A stretch of 13,113 nt of DNA from Candidatus Cloacimonadota bacterium (GTDB lineage: Bacteria > Cloacimonadota > Cloacimonadia > Cloacimonadales > Cloacimonadaceae): positions 1 to 13,113 of the forward strand of contig DAHVPA010000032.1 in NCBI GenBank assembly GCA_027318525.1, in the 5' to 3' direction. The position numbers and the translations under genes are program-made. The notes beneath the pieces were generated by a model, which saw only the letters and a list, made by a program, of their open reading frames with translations, was not told where the DNA came from and did no database searches. Positions 1-6,589 of this stretch are shown here, piece by piece (the first letter of the stretch is position 1; every line of letters starts with the position of its first letter).

Positions 1-206
1 GTTTTTACAACCATGCCATCCAAAGTCTCAATTACTATATCAGCACGTATTTTCTGATTAAAGGTAATGCTGATCAATGTGCTTTTATCCATTGGATTGG
101 GATTGATCAAGATATTGTCCACCGTGATCTCTTCCCCGGCAAATGCGGACACACATGTAAGTAATACCATGATCACCATAAGGATAACTTTGGCACTTTT
201 TATCAT
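1..206 (-). CDS. Exported protein, N-terminal part (runs off left edge)
   Basis: Only the first 68 codons are in the window; the rest lies beyond base 1. The ATG at 206-204 follows a GAGGT ribosome site and sits 22 bases after the stop of the ROK kinase, so the two are probably co-transcribed. The protein starts with a clear signal peptide (residues 1-23, ending in AFA before GEE). Almost at once comes a segment around residues 35-68 with NPNPM, then alternating hydrophobic strands and a DGMVVKT motif. This resembles the FlgD-like Ig / secretion-tail (Por/T9SS-type sorting) domains common in FCB bacteria. That family assignment is inferred from the motif pattern. The domain normally sits at the C-terminus of long secreted proteins, so this may be a very short protein consisting mainly of that module. 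Function unknown. Confidence 0.7.
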   Translation of the reverse strand, partial: MIKSAKVILMVIMVLLTCVSAFAGEEITVDNILINPNPMDKSTLISITFNQKIRADIVIETLDGMVVK

Positions 207-228
207 TTTGACCTCTAAATCTTTGATA

Positions 229-1182
229 TTATATTTGATTGCAATTTCTATTCCTTAATGAATAAAAGTCAGAAGCTAACAAAATGCCTCCCATGACACC
301 TGCCTTGTTACCCCAATGAGCTTTTTTTATAACAATGCTGTCTCGGTTATCTACTGGAAGATGTTGATACAGCAAGTTCATTAGTCTCTTAAGGGGATAC
401 TCCCCAATCTCGGTCACACCGCCTCCTATAACTATGGCATCAGCATCCAGATTAATCACAAGATTAGAAGCAGCTAATGACAAATATTGAAGAGAGTCAT
501 CTAAAATGTTATGCAAGGATTGATTGGATTCAGAAGCCTTCAGGAAATCGACTATGGAGATGTCACTTACACCGATTTTTTTATTGGCAGCTTGTAGCAT
601 CCCTGTAACCGAAGCATAAGCCTCCAGGCAGCCAGCCTTTCCGCAGTTGCATTTCTCACCGGATGCACATACTATATTATGACCGAGTTCCATGGCAAAT
701 CCATGAGCTCCATGATAAATTCTTCCTTCTAGAACAAAGCCGCAACCTATGCCGCTGCCTATCGTTATACCCAAGACAGCATTCGCTTCTGGTAAGAGCT
801 TTGCCTCTGCGAGAGTCATCAGGTTGGCATCATTGTCAATCACAACTTTTTCTCTTAACCGCTCAGGAAAGGCAATAATCGGATCAATTTCTGTCCAATC
901 CGATAGGTTTGGATTTATCCCAACCAGTTTATGAGTGTTTTTGTTCAGCTTTCCTGGGGTTCCTGCTCCAATGCTTTTTATTTTATCAAGTCCAATTGAA
1001 TGTTGGCATTTCTGTAATACTATACTGATGGCAGATATGATGCCTGCTCGACTTCTTTCTTCAAGATTTTCTGAATCGAAATACTCGATTCCAGCTGTTG
1101 GATTTCCCCACCCGTATTTGATTGAGGAAGCTCCGATATCAATCCCAAGGAACTTTTCTGAACTTTGATCTATTAAACTCAT
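229..1182 (-). CDS. ROK-family sugar kinase (glucokinase-like)
   Basis: A 317-residue cytoplasmic protein of normal ROK length, predicted to phosphorylate a hexose or amino-sugar with ATP. Visible motifs in order: phosphate-binding DIGASSIKYG (about 15-24), GAGTPG (72-77), the catalytic DNDAN (116-120, Asp118 as general base), ELGH (165-168), and the zinc cluster CNCGKAGCLE with Cys178, Cys180, Cys185 plus His168. The second phosphate loop is IGGGVTEIG near residues 252-260. There is no N-terminal winged helix, so this is an enzyme rather than a ROK repressor. The ATG at 1182 is preceded by GAGGTG. A TTGACA/TATCAA promoter lies upstream, and a small exported protein follows 22 bases downstream. 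Glucokinase is the most likely activity, but N-acetylglucosamine, N-acetylmannosamine or fructose kinases share these motifs, so substrate is open. Confidence 0.9.
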   Translation of the reverse strand: MSLIDQSSEKFLGIDIGASSIKYGWGNPTAGIEYFDSENLEERSRAGIISAISIVLQKCQHSIGLDKIKSIGAGTPGKLNKNTHKLVGINPNLSDWTEIDPIIAFPERLREKVVIDNDANLMTLAEAKLLPEANAVLGITIGSGIGCGFVLEGRIYHGAHGFAMELGHNIVCASGEKCNCGKAGCLEAYASVTGMLQAANKKIGVSDISIVDFLKASESNQSLHNILDDSLQYLSLAASNLVINLDADAIVIGGGVTEIGEYPLKRLMNLLYQHLPVDNRDSIVIKKAHWGNKAGVMGGILLASDFYSLRNRNCNQI

Positions 1183-1241
1183 GACACCTCATCATCTGAC
1201 TGACTATTTTTTCATTTTCCCAGCGAAAACTTTTGTCAATA

Positions 1242-1270
1242 TTGATATCTTTAGATCATTTTCCTGTCAA
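1242..1270 (-). promoter_or_regulatory. Predicted sigma-70-type promoter of the ROK kinase operon
   Basis: Read on the minus strand, a perfect TTGACA (1270-1265) is followed after 17 bases by TATCAA (1247-1242). The inferred start of transcription is about 50 bases before the kinase ATG. A second TTGACA occurs at 1239-1234 but has no good -10 box. Confidence 0.5.
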
Positions 1271-1276
1271 CAGGAA
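1261..1276. promoter_or_regulatory. Palindrome TTCCTGTCAACAGGAA, candidate operator
   Basis: This is a perfect 7-2-7 inverted repeat (TTCCTGT, CA, ACAGGAA). It covers the whole -35 box (1265-1270) of the kinase promoter and lies just before the TTGACA that precedes the divergent histidine-kinase gene. The position suits a dimeric repressor. The regulator is unknown and no other copy was seen in the window. Confidence 0.4.
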
Positions 1277-1343
1277 TTTACCTTGACATTATATGCCCAA
1301 TGTCGAACAAAGTTATTGTCGAATAAGTCCCAAGGAGAAGTCC

Positions 1344-2516
1344 ATGAAAAAAACTGTTCTGGTTATTGATGATGATTTGGATACCATTTCCCTGATCAGC
1401 CTAGTTTTGGAGCAGGAAGATTATGAAGTAATATCAACCACCAGCGTAGAAGAGGGATTAGGATATTTTACAAAATATAAGCCCGCTGTTCTGATCATGG
1501 ATTTGGAAATGCCTTCTATGCATGGTGTTCAGGTGCTGAAAAAAATTCAACCCAGTATGGACAAAGACTTCTCTGTCATTATTTTAACCGGTTATGGACA
1601 TGATACCAATGTTAAAATCTGTTATGATCTGGGTGTGTATGCTTTTTTATCAAAACCTGTCAGATTGGTCGAATTGAAAGGCTTAGTTAGAAATGCCTTG
1701 CTTTGGGAGGAATACAAAACTGAGCTTCGGGAACATAAAAAAAATCTGGAGAAAATAGTTGACAAACGAACTCATAACTTAATGCAGGAAATTGATTTAA
1801 GAAAAGCTGCTGAACAACAGCTTGTAAGTGCAAATCAGATTAAAGATAGAATTTTGCACATCCTGACGATGGATCTGAGACCCCCCTTATCCAACGTGGT
1901 TATGAATCTAAGCTATATATATCAGAATTTTGACTCTTTGGAAAAACCTGAAATCCACTCTCACCTTGTGGATATATATAACGAAGCTAAAATCAGCTGG
2001 CAGCTCACTGAGAATCTTTTTCTCTGGGCTCGTTGTCAGAAGGGTGAAATCATCAGCAATCCAGAAGCATGCAATTTGAACAGTATCGTCAATGATATAC
2101 TTTTGAGCTATTCTCATCAGACAAAAGACAAGAAATTGAAAATCTCCTGTGAAATAGATTTAGCAGTAGAAGTTACTACTGATCGCTCTCTGCTTTATAT
2201 CGTTTTGCAAAACATTATTTCAAATGCCATAAAATTCAGTCATCCTGAAAAACCTATTCGAATTACATCAAGTAACCGACGCAAAGCATTGGCAATTTCT
2301 GTTGTTGACCAGGGAATCGGGATTTCCGATGAGCTTCTACCTACTTTGACGGATATTACAAAACCTGTTTCTACTCCTGGAACTAAACAAGAAAGCGGTT
2401 CGGGACTTGGGCTGATAATCTGCAAAGAGCTGGTAAAAATCATGGGTGGCGAAATTATAATCAGCAGCAAACAGGACAAAGGAACGGAAGTAACTTTGCT
2501 TCTCAGGACTCCTTAA
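1344..2516 (+). CDS. Response regulator/histidine kinase hybrid lacking the phosphoacceptor His
   Basis: A 390-residue cytoplasmic signalling protein. I place the start at the ATG at 1344 because AAGGAG (1332-1337) sits 6 bases before it; an in-frame ATG at 1293 has no such site. Residues 1-115 form a receiver domain with the acidic cluster D9-D11, phosphoacceptor D53 (IMDLEMP), T82 and K104 (LSKP). A charged helical linker (about 120-165) leads to a dimerisation helix. Residues 164-186 align without gaps to the usual H-box (…MSHELRTPL…), but the text is LTMDLRPPL, with Met176 where His should be. The ATP-binding domain looks intact: N-box with N294, G1 box DQGIGIS (322-328) and G2 box SGSGLGL (351-357). 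It may be a receptor-type or degenerate kinase, possibly signalling through the receiver domain. There is no membrane segment and no adjacent DNA-binding partner. Confidence 0.85.
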   Translation: MKKTVLVIDDDLDTISLISLVLEQEDYEVISTTSVEEGLGYFTKYKPAVLIMDLEMPSMHGVQVLKKIQPSMDKDFSVIILTGYGHDTNVKICYDLGVYAFLSKPVRLVELKGLVRNALLWEEYKTELREHKKNLEKIVDKRTHNLMQEIDLRKAAEQQLVSANQIKDRILHILTMDLRPPLSNVVMNLSYIYQNFDSLEKPEIHSHLVDIYNEAKISWQLTENLFLWARCQKGEIISNPEACNLNSIVNDILLSYSHQTKDKKLKISCEIDLAVEVTTDRSLLYIVLQNIISNAIKFSHPEKPIRITSSNRRKALAISVVDQGIGISDELLPTLTDITKPVSTPGTKQESGSGLGLIICKELVKIMGGEIIISSKQDKGTEVTLLLRTP

Positions 2517-3154
2517 AACCTTGGGTTAAAAGGACTTTCCTTGCTTTGAAATAAAAGGTCATTTACATAATCTGTCGTATCGGGTTTGGGCTTGATTTTT
2601 TCAGTCTTAGTTTGTTTTGAAACTTGTTCTTTCTGTTTATCAGGTTTTCTCGCATCTTGGGCAATTTTCAACATCCTGGCACGGACGCTGTCCGGCTTGA
2701 TTTGTTCTTGTTCTTTAGGTTTTTTCACTCTTACTGTATCAGAACTTTCAACAGTTGTATCAAAAGGTCTTTTCAGATACCCCCGATTATAACTTACCAG
2801 GATTATGACACCCAATACAATTACGAATAGCACAATTCCAATCAACCAGATTAGATTGGTCGAAATAAGCATTTTCTTCTCTTTAATCGGTCGCCTGGGC
2901 GTGAAAGCTGCTTGTTGCTGGGTTGGCCACATCATTTGAAACTGCTGCATTACCATTTCATCGTCAGCTTCCAAATATCTCACATAGGAATAAACTATGG
3001 CTTTGGCAAAACCATAGTTACCCAGAGCCGTCAGGCGATTTGATTCAATAGCGTTTAGCTGTTCAATAGGTAGTTTTATATCGTTGTGCACTTTCTCCAG
3101 GCTGAGTTGCTTTTCTTCTCTGATTGTTTTTAAGTATTGTCCTAAACTTTCCAT
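2513..3154 (-). CDS. RodZ-like membrane protein with N-terminal helix-turn-helix
   Basis: A 213-residue protein. Residues 1-70 match the RodZ-type HTH_25 domain (start MESLGQYLKTIREEKQLS, then the helix pair ending in GFAKAIVYSYVRYLEAD). A basic stretch (RRPIKEKK, about 87-94) precedes one membrane segment at about 101-121. The remainder is a polar, Lys/Gln/Pro-rich tail. The usual C-terminal RodZ beta domain (DUF4115) is not recognisable, so this is a shortened form. In known RodZ proteins the HTH contacts MreB and helps rod-shape control; that role here is inferred. The start overlaps the end of dapF by 13 bases, with GGGAG in front of the ATG, which indicates translational coupling. The stop codon overlaps the convergent kinase stop within TTAA at 2513-2516. 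Confidence 0.8.
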   Translation of the reverse strand: MESLGQYLKTIREEKQLSLEKVHNDIKLPIEQLNAIESNRLTALGNYGFAKAIVYSYVRYLEADDEMVMQQFQMMWPTQQQAAFTPRRPIKEKKMLISTNLIWLIGIVLFVIVLGVIILVSYNRGYLKRPFDTTVESSDTVRVKKPKEQEQIKPDSVRARMLKIAQDARKPDKQKEQVSKQTKTEKIKPKPDTTDYVNDLLFQSKESPFNPRF

Positions 3155-3918
3155 TTAAACACTCCCTCTGCTACGACAGCGGTCTCACCCTTTAGGATAT
3201 ATCCGGTTGGATTTTTTTTGATGATTACATCTCCACCCGGTAGATGCACCAACACTTCATCTCCCAATAGGTTACGGTTTTGTCCTGAAAATACTGTAGC
3301 AGTTGCACCTGTCCCACAGGCAAGAGTTGCACCTACACCCCTTTCCCAAACCACCAGTTCTATCTCCCGTTTGGATATAATGCGTGCAAATTCAACATTT
3401 ACGCCATTGACAAAAACATCTTTCCCTGAAATGACTTGCCCGAGTCTTTGGTGCGGATTACTATTGACATTATTTGTGAATACAACAAAATGCGGATTCC
3501 CCACACTTATGTAATCGCCTTTCACACCTTCAACCGTAAGGTCTTGACTGATCATTACAGGATTACCAATCTCCACTGAAACAATCTCAGGATTTATCTT
3601 GTCCACGAATCCCTTCAAAATCCCGTTACCAGTCTTAATCTCATATTCATTTTTACCGTTTTTTGTATAAAGAAGTGCACAACAGCACCTTAAGGCTGAG
3701 CCGCACATTTCTGCCATTGAACCATCAGAATTGAAAATGGTCATCTGTGGAATCTGACTATCCAGTATTACCAGACCGTCAGCACCCAGACCGAAATGGG
3801 GCAGGCAAACATCTTTGGCAAGCCGGGTTATTTGTTCAGAATTTTGTATCAGTTCTAAAGCATCGACTATGACAAAGTCATTTCCCTGTGCCTGCATTTT
3901 TACAAATGGTATATTCAT
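3142..3918 (-). CDS. dapF: Diaminopimelate epimerase
   Basis: Converts LL- to meso-diaminopimelate for lysine and peptidoglycan synthesis. The 258-residue form starting MNIPFVKMQAQGNDF is chosen: it begins 5 bases after the dapB stop and at the family's conserved N-terminus. A start at 3978 would add 20 unrelated residues overlapping dapB. Both catalytic cysteines are present: C72 in AEMCGSALRC and C201 in GATLACGTGA. Also visible are NSDGS (63-67), GNPHFVVF (140-147) and WERGVGA (191-197). The residues after C72 read G-S-A rather than the usual G-N-A/G, a change in the substrate carboxylate-binding loop. Third gene of the peptidase-dapB-dapF-RodZ operon. Its last 13 bases are shared with the next gene. 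Confidence 0.95.
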   Translation of the reverse strand: MNIPFVKMQAQGNDFVIVDALELIQNSEQITRLAKDVCLPHFGLGADGLVILDSQIPQMTIFNSDGSMAEMCGSALRCCCALLYTKNGKNEYEIKTGNGILKGFVDKINPEIVSVEIGNPVMISQDLTVEGVKGDYISVGNPHFVVFTNNVNSNPHQRLGQVISGKDVFVNGVNVEFARIISKREIELVVWERGVGATLACGTGATATVFSGQNRNLLGDEVLVHLPGGDVIIKKNPTGYILKGETAVVAEGVFKWKV

Positions 3919-3923
3919 CGACC

Positions 3924-4661
3924 CTAATCTCTGATAAAATCTCGAAATGAAAACATACCTTTTTTGTCCTTGACCCACATGGCAGCACGCAAGGCACCTA
4001 TAGCGAATCCTGATCTGTTGCGCGCTCTGTGCGTAAGCTCGATTGTGTCGGCTTCGCTGTCAAACCCTACTGTATGAGTGCCCGGAATCCAGCCTGCTCT
4101 GACACTGGCAAAGTGAAGTTCTGTGGCTTCGATTTTCCCATCCGGTTTGCCATACTGCAGGCTTTTCTTATTTTCCATTTCATCAAGCAGAATCTGACCC
4201 AATTCCCTTGCTGTTCCGGAAGGGCTGTCAGCTTTTTGTCTGTGATGCTGTTCCAAGCCAAACACATCATACTCATCATATAGTGAAAATACTCGTGCCG
4301 CTTTGGCTACTATTTCGTAGAACAGGTTCATTCCGATTGAAAGATTGGAACCATATAATGCTCCAATTCCTGAAGCTTCAACCAGCATTTTCACCTCATC
4401 CAGGTGATTAAACCAGCCGGTGGTCCCAATCACCAGGTTGCGTTTACATTTGCAGACCTGTTTGATGTTGTCCAATACTGCTTCAGGATGGGAAAACTCG
4501 ATACATACTTCTGCATCCCCGAGTGTGGTATCCGATATCTCTTTAGCGCAACCATCCTGCAATGGGTCTATGATTGCCACGATTTCCAATGGGAAGCGGA
4601 CAGAAAGTTCTTTCACCATCCTGCCCATCTTGCCATAACCGATTAAAGCGACCTTGGTCAT
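3924..4661 (-). CDS. dapB: 4-hydroxy-tetrahydrodipicolinate reductase
   Basis: Reduces hydroxy-tetrahydrodipicolinate with NAD(P)H in the diaminopimelate pathway. I use the ATG at 4661 (245 residues), which follows GAGGTGG; a GTG two codons earlier is possible. The nucleotide-binding loop GYGKMG is at 8-13, the IGTTGW segment at 78-83, and the catalytic signature EQHHRQKADSPSGTA at 137-151 contains H139, H140 and K143. Length is slightly below the usual 260-270. The stop is 5 bases before dapF, and the start lies 7 bases after the peptidase stop, so all are read from one message. Ser146 replaces the more usual Ala in the DAPSGT motif, which is a minor change. Confidence 0.95.
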   Translation of the reverse strand: MTKVALIGYGKMGRMVKELSVRFPLEIVAIIDPLQDGCAKEISDTTLGDAEVCIEFSHPEAVLDNIKQVCKCKRNLVIGTTGWFNHLDEVKMLVEASGIGALYGSNLSIGMNLFYEIVAKAARVFSLYDEYDVFGLEQHHRQKADSPSGTARELGQILLDEMENKKSLQYGKPDGKIEATELHFASVRAGWIPGTHTVGFDSEADTIELTHRARNRSGFAIGALRAAMWVKDKKGMFSFRDFIRD

Positions 4662-4668
4662 AACCACC

Positions 4669-5793
4669 TCAAGCTTCGGTATATGCTTTTATAATCTCTT
4701 TTACAGTATTGGCTCCGGCTACCAAATCGTCAATCAATATGTTTTCATCAACTGTGTGGTAGCCATGCATGCCCGTTCCGGCTATTATCATGGCAACGCC
4801 TTCCGCATTGATGATATTGGCATCGCTGCCTCCACCTCCCTTTACAAATCCGGGTTCAATTCCCAGTTGTTGCAGGGCTCTGCGCGCTACCTTGACCACC
4901 TGGTGCGATTCATCCATATAAAAAGACTTATACTCATTCTTTACATCAATTTCTACTTTTGCTTCGATATTTTCCAGTTTATGTCTGGCAGCAGCTTTTT
5001 CAAATGCGGAGACGATGTCGTTTGTAACCTGAGCCAGTTTTGCTTCATTATGGCTTCTGGCTTCCCCCTTTACTTCCACAAGGTTGGGAACGATATTGGT
5101 GGCTGTTCCGCCTGAGATGATTCCGATATTGGCTGTTGTCTCAAAATCAATACGTCCGATGGGAATTGACGCTATTGCTTCCGAGGCAATGCGGATGGCG
5201 TTGATTCCCTTTTCGGGTTCAACTCCGGCATGTGCTTCTTTGCCAAAAATCTTTACTTTTATCGTGTTTTGGGAGGGTGCACCAATCATGAATTCGCCAA
5301 TATCTTCTGAATCAAAGGCATATCCGATTTTGGATTTAAGCTTTGACTTATCAAAATAACGTGCCCCCAGCAAACCAATTTCTTCACAGACTGTAAATAG
5401 TATTTCTATAGGAGGATAATTATAACCCGTTGAGATCAGGTCTTTGATGCCATAGATGATTTCTGCAACACCGGATTTATCGTCTGCCCCCAGAATTGTG
5501 GCAGTTGCTGATGTAATCCTTCCGTTGTTTACTTCAGGTTGGATGCCGTTTCCCGGTCTGACCGTGTCGATATGAGCGCAAAGCAAGATGGGCGGCAGTT
5601 CTGTCTTTCCGGGCAGAAAAGCATAAATGTTGCCGGCGTTGCCACCGGTCTGCTCTCCGCATTTATCTTCCTCGACCCTGAATCCCAGTGAGCTTAAATC
5701 GGCTTTGATTTTGTCTGCAATCGCTCTTTCATTTCTGCTTTCGCTGTCTATCCGGACAAGTTCCTGGAAATACTCAATGATGTTTTGTTGCAT
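4669..5793 (-). CDS. M20-family zinc metallopeptidase, PepT-like
   Basis: A 374-residue cytoplasmic aminopeptidase-type enzyme. Metal-binding and catalytic motifs are complete: CAHIDTV (H74, D76), LGADDKSG (D104), TVCEEIGLLG (E137 catalytic, E138 metal), AFDSE (D161) and HGYHTVDE (H346). The dimerisation-domain motifs KEAHAGVEPEKGINAI (about 185-200), TNIVP and GEARSH are characteristic of the peptidase T-like branch (B. subtilis YqjE type). Known members cleave short peptides. The ATG at 5793 has AGGAGA in front, and a TTGACA promoter lies upstream. It leads an operon with dapB and dapF. M20 also contains DapE and other N-acyl deacylases, so a role in diaminopimelate deacylation or peptide recycling is conceivable but not shown. 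Confidence 0.88.
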   Translation of the reverse strand: MQQNIIEYFQELVRIDSESRNERAIADKIKADLSSLGFRVEEDKCGEQTGGNAGNIYAFLPGKTELPPILLCAHIDTVRPGNGIQPEVNNGRITSATATILGADDKSGVAEIIYGIKDLISTGYNYPPIEILFTVCEEIGLLGARYFDKSKLKSKIGYAFDSEDIGEFMIGAPSQNTIKVKIFGKEAHAGVEPEKGINAIRIASEAIASIPIGRIDFETTANIGIISGGTATNIVPNLVEVKGEARSHNEAKLAQVTNDIVSAFEKAAARHKLENIEAKVEIDVKNEYKSFYMDESHQVVKVARRALQQLGIEPGFVKGGGGSDANIINAEGVAMIIAGTGMHGYHTVDENILIDDLVAGANTVKEIIKAYTEA

Positions 5794-5830
5794 GAAAAAT
5801 CTCCTGATGTTTTATTCTTCTGATGCAAAT

Positions 5831-5861
5831 ACTCTAATCAATGCTGTATATTTTTTGTCAA
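5831..5861 (-). promoter_or_regulatory. Candidate promoter of the peptidase-dapB-dapF operon
   Basis: On the minus strand a perfect TTGACA (5861-5856) is followed after 19 bases by TAGAGT (5836-5831, 4 of 6 to consensus). Spacing is long, so the -10 box is uncertain. The -35 box and its location between the upstream terminator and the first gene support a promoter here. Confidence 0.35.
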
Positions 5862-5912
5862 AACAATCTTTCAGCCTGTGCTGTATTATATAGTTTGGCA
5901 GAGCATCTAAGC

Positions 5913-5944
5913 AAAGAAAAAACCGGTCTGCGGAGACCGGTTTT
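5913..5944 (-). terminator. Rho-independent terminator after the two-TM protein gene
   Basis: An 11-bp perfect stem (5919-5929 with 5934-5944, AAAACCGGTCT and its complement) encloses a 4-base loop. On the minus strand it runs straight into a T-rich tract (TTTTTTCTTTGC). It lies 35 bases after the stop of the 5980-6273 gene and before the peptidase promoter. Confidence 0.88.
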
Positions 5945-5979
5945 ATTCAAACTCAATTTAGTTAAATAAGAATGCTGAA

Positions 5980-6273
5980 TCAGGAGAAAGCCTCTGCCAG
6001 ACCGCCTGCCATATTCATGATGGCACCTGCCAGCATAATCCAGAGCAACACTCCGATTGCCATAAAAATCAATTGCGCCACCGCCCAGTTTTTGCGGTTG
6101 GGATTTTCGGTTGAACTGGCAGCCCAGACTATCAGCATGATTATGTTCACCAAAGGGATAATCATAATCAGCATGGTTACTATCCAATTACCGATTGACA
6201 TTACCGGCGCATCACCCGGACTGCTGCGATAAGACTGTTCTGATGGTCTGTTTACATTCTGATACTCTTCCAT
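5980..6273 (-). CDS. Small membrane protein with two TM segments
   Basis: A 97-residue protein of unknown function. Residues 1-24 are polar. Two hydrophobic helices follow at about 28-51 and 63-88, separated by a short polar loop (SSTENPNRKN). The pattern IPLVNIIMLIVWA, then NPNRKNWAVAQL, resembles a widespread group of small bacterial inner-membrane proteins without assigned role; I do not put a family name on it. GGGAGG precedes the ATG, a TTGACA/TATTCT promoter lies upstream and a strong terminator downstream, so it is a monocistronic unit. Confidence 0.75.
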   Translation of the reverse strand: MEEYQNVNRPSEQSYRSSPGDAPVMSIGNWIVTMLIMIIPLVNIIMLIVWAASSTENPNRKNWAVAQLIFMAIGVLLWIMLAGAIMNMAGGLAEAFS

Positions 6274-6302
6274 CTCATTCCTCCCATTCTTTTGATGATT
6301 GT

Positions 6303-6330
6303 AGAATATTTATCCATAATATTGTGTCAA
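6303..6330 (-). promoter_or_regulatory. Predicted promoter of the two-TM protein gene
   Basis: Minus strand: perfect TTGACA (6330-6325), 16-base spacer, TATTCT (6308-6303, 4 of 6). It ends about 30 bases before the ATG at 6273. Confidence 0.5.
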
Positions 6331-6360
6331 GCACATTTTAACTTTCTCCCCCTTCCTTCC

Positions 6361-6463
6361 TGTATCCCAACTTAAAATCCACGTATAGTCCACATGGCAT
6401 CCACCTGGGCTAACCCCAGGAGGACCCCGGGTGGATATCAGGACTATCCTTGGGTGGGATACA
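6361..6463. repeat. Structured palindromic repeat, copy 1
   Basis: A 103-base nested inverted-repeat element in the divergent spacer. From outside in: TGTATCCCA (6361-6369) pairs with 6455-6463 (9 of 9); ATAGTCC (6385-6391) with GGACTAT (6441-6447, 7 of 7); ATCCACC (6399-6405) with GGTGGAT (6430-6436, 7 of 7); and TGGG (6406-6409) with CCCA (6415-6418). The 41-base core at 6396-6436 recurs at 13004-13044 with 5 differences. It has no T-tract and is not at a gene end, so it does not look like a terminator. It encodes no evident protein. Confidence 0.85.
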
Positions 6464-6526
6464 TGGGCGATTAAAGATGAGAGAACTTTGGGTAGAGAAA
6501 TTAAGCATCAGTCTGCCATATTTACC

Positions 6527-6555
6527 TTGACAAATGCAAGCAGTTAATTTACATC
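6527..6555 (+). promoter_or_regulatory. Candidate promoter of the outer-membrane protein gene
   Basis: Perfect TTGACA (6527-6532), 17-base spacer, then TACATC (6550-6555, 3 of 6). It begins within TTTACCTTGACA, a 12-mer also found at 1277-1288 at nearly the same distance from the histidine-kinase start. The -10 box is weak. The rest of the 316-base spacer 6274-6589 contains the opposite promoter and the structured repeat, and nothing else I can recognise. Confidence 0.35.
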
Positions 6556-6589
6556 ATTGTCAATATTTGAAATGAGTTGTAATGTCTTG

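Noticed and set aside
1293..1343. Longer N-terminus for the receiver-kinase protein
   Set aside because: The extra 17 residues precede the conserved receiver start, have no ribosome site, and the ATG at 1344 has AAGGAG at 6 bases.
3218..3514. Open frame of 98 codons on the plus strand
   Set aside because: Antisense shadow of dapF with no independent support.
3919..3978. Upstream start for dapF
   Set aside because: It would overlap dapB and add residues unlike any DapF; the family's N-terminus begins at 3918.
4654..5115. Open frame of 153 codons on the plus strand
   Set aside because: It lies entirely antisense to the M20 peptidase, which has complete catalytic motifs; no ribosome site or domain was seen.
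6361..6463. Repeat copy 1 as a terminator of the flanking gene
   Set aside because: Neither flanking gene ends here (both start away from it) and no T-tract follows any of the stems.
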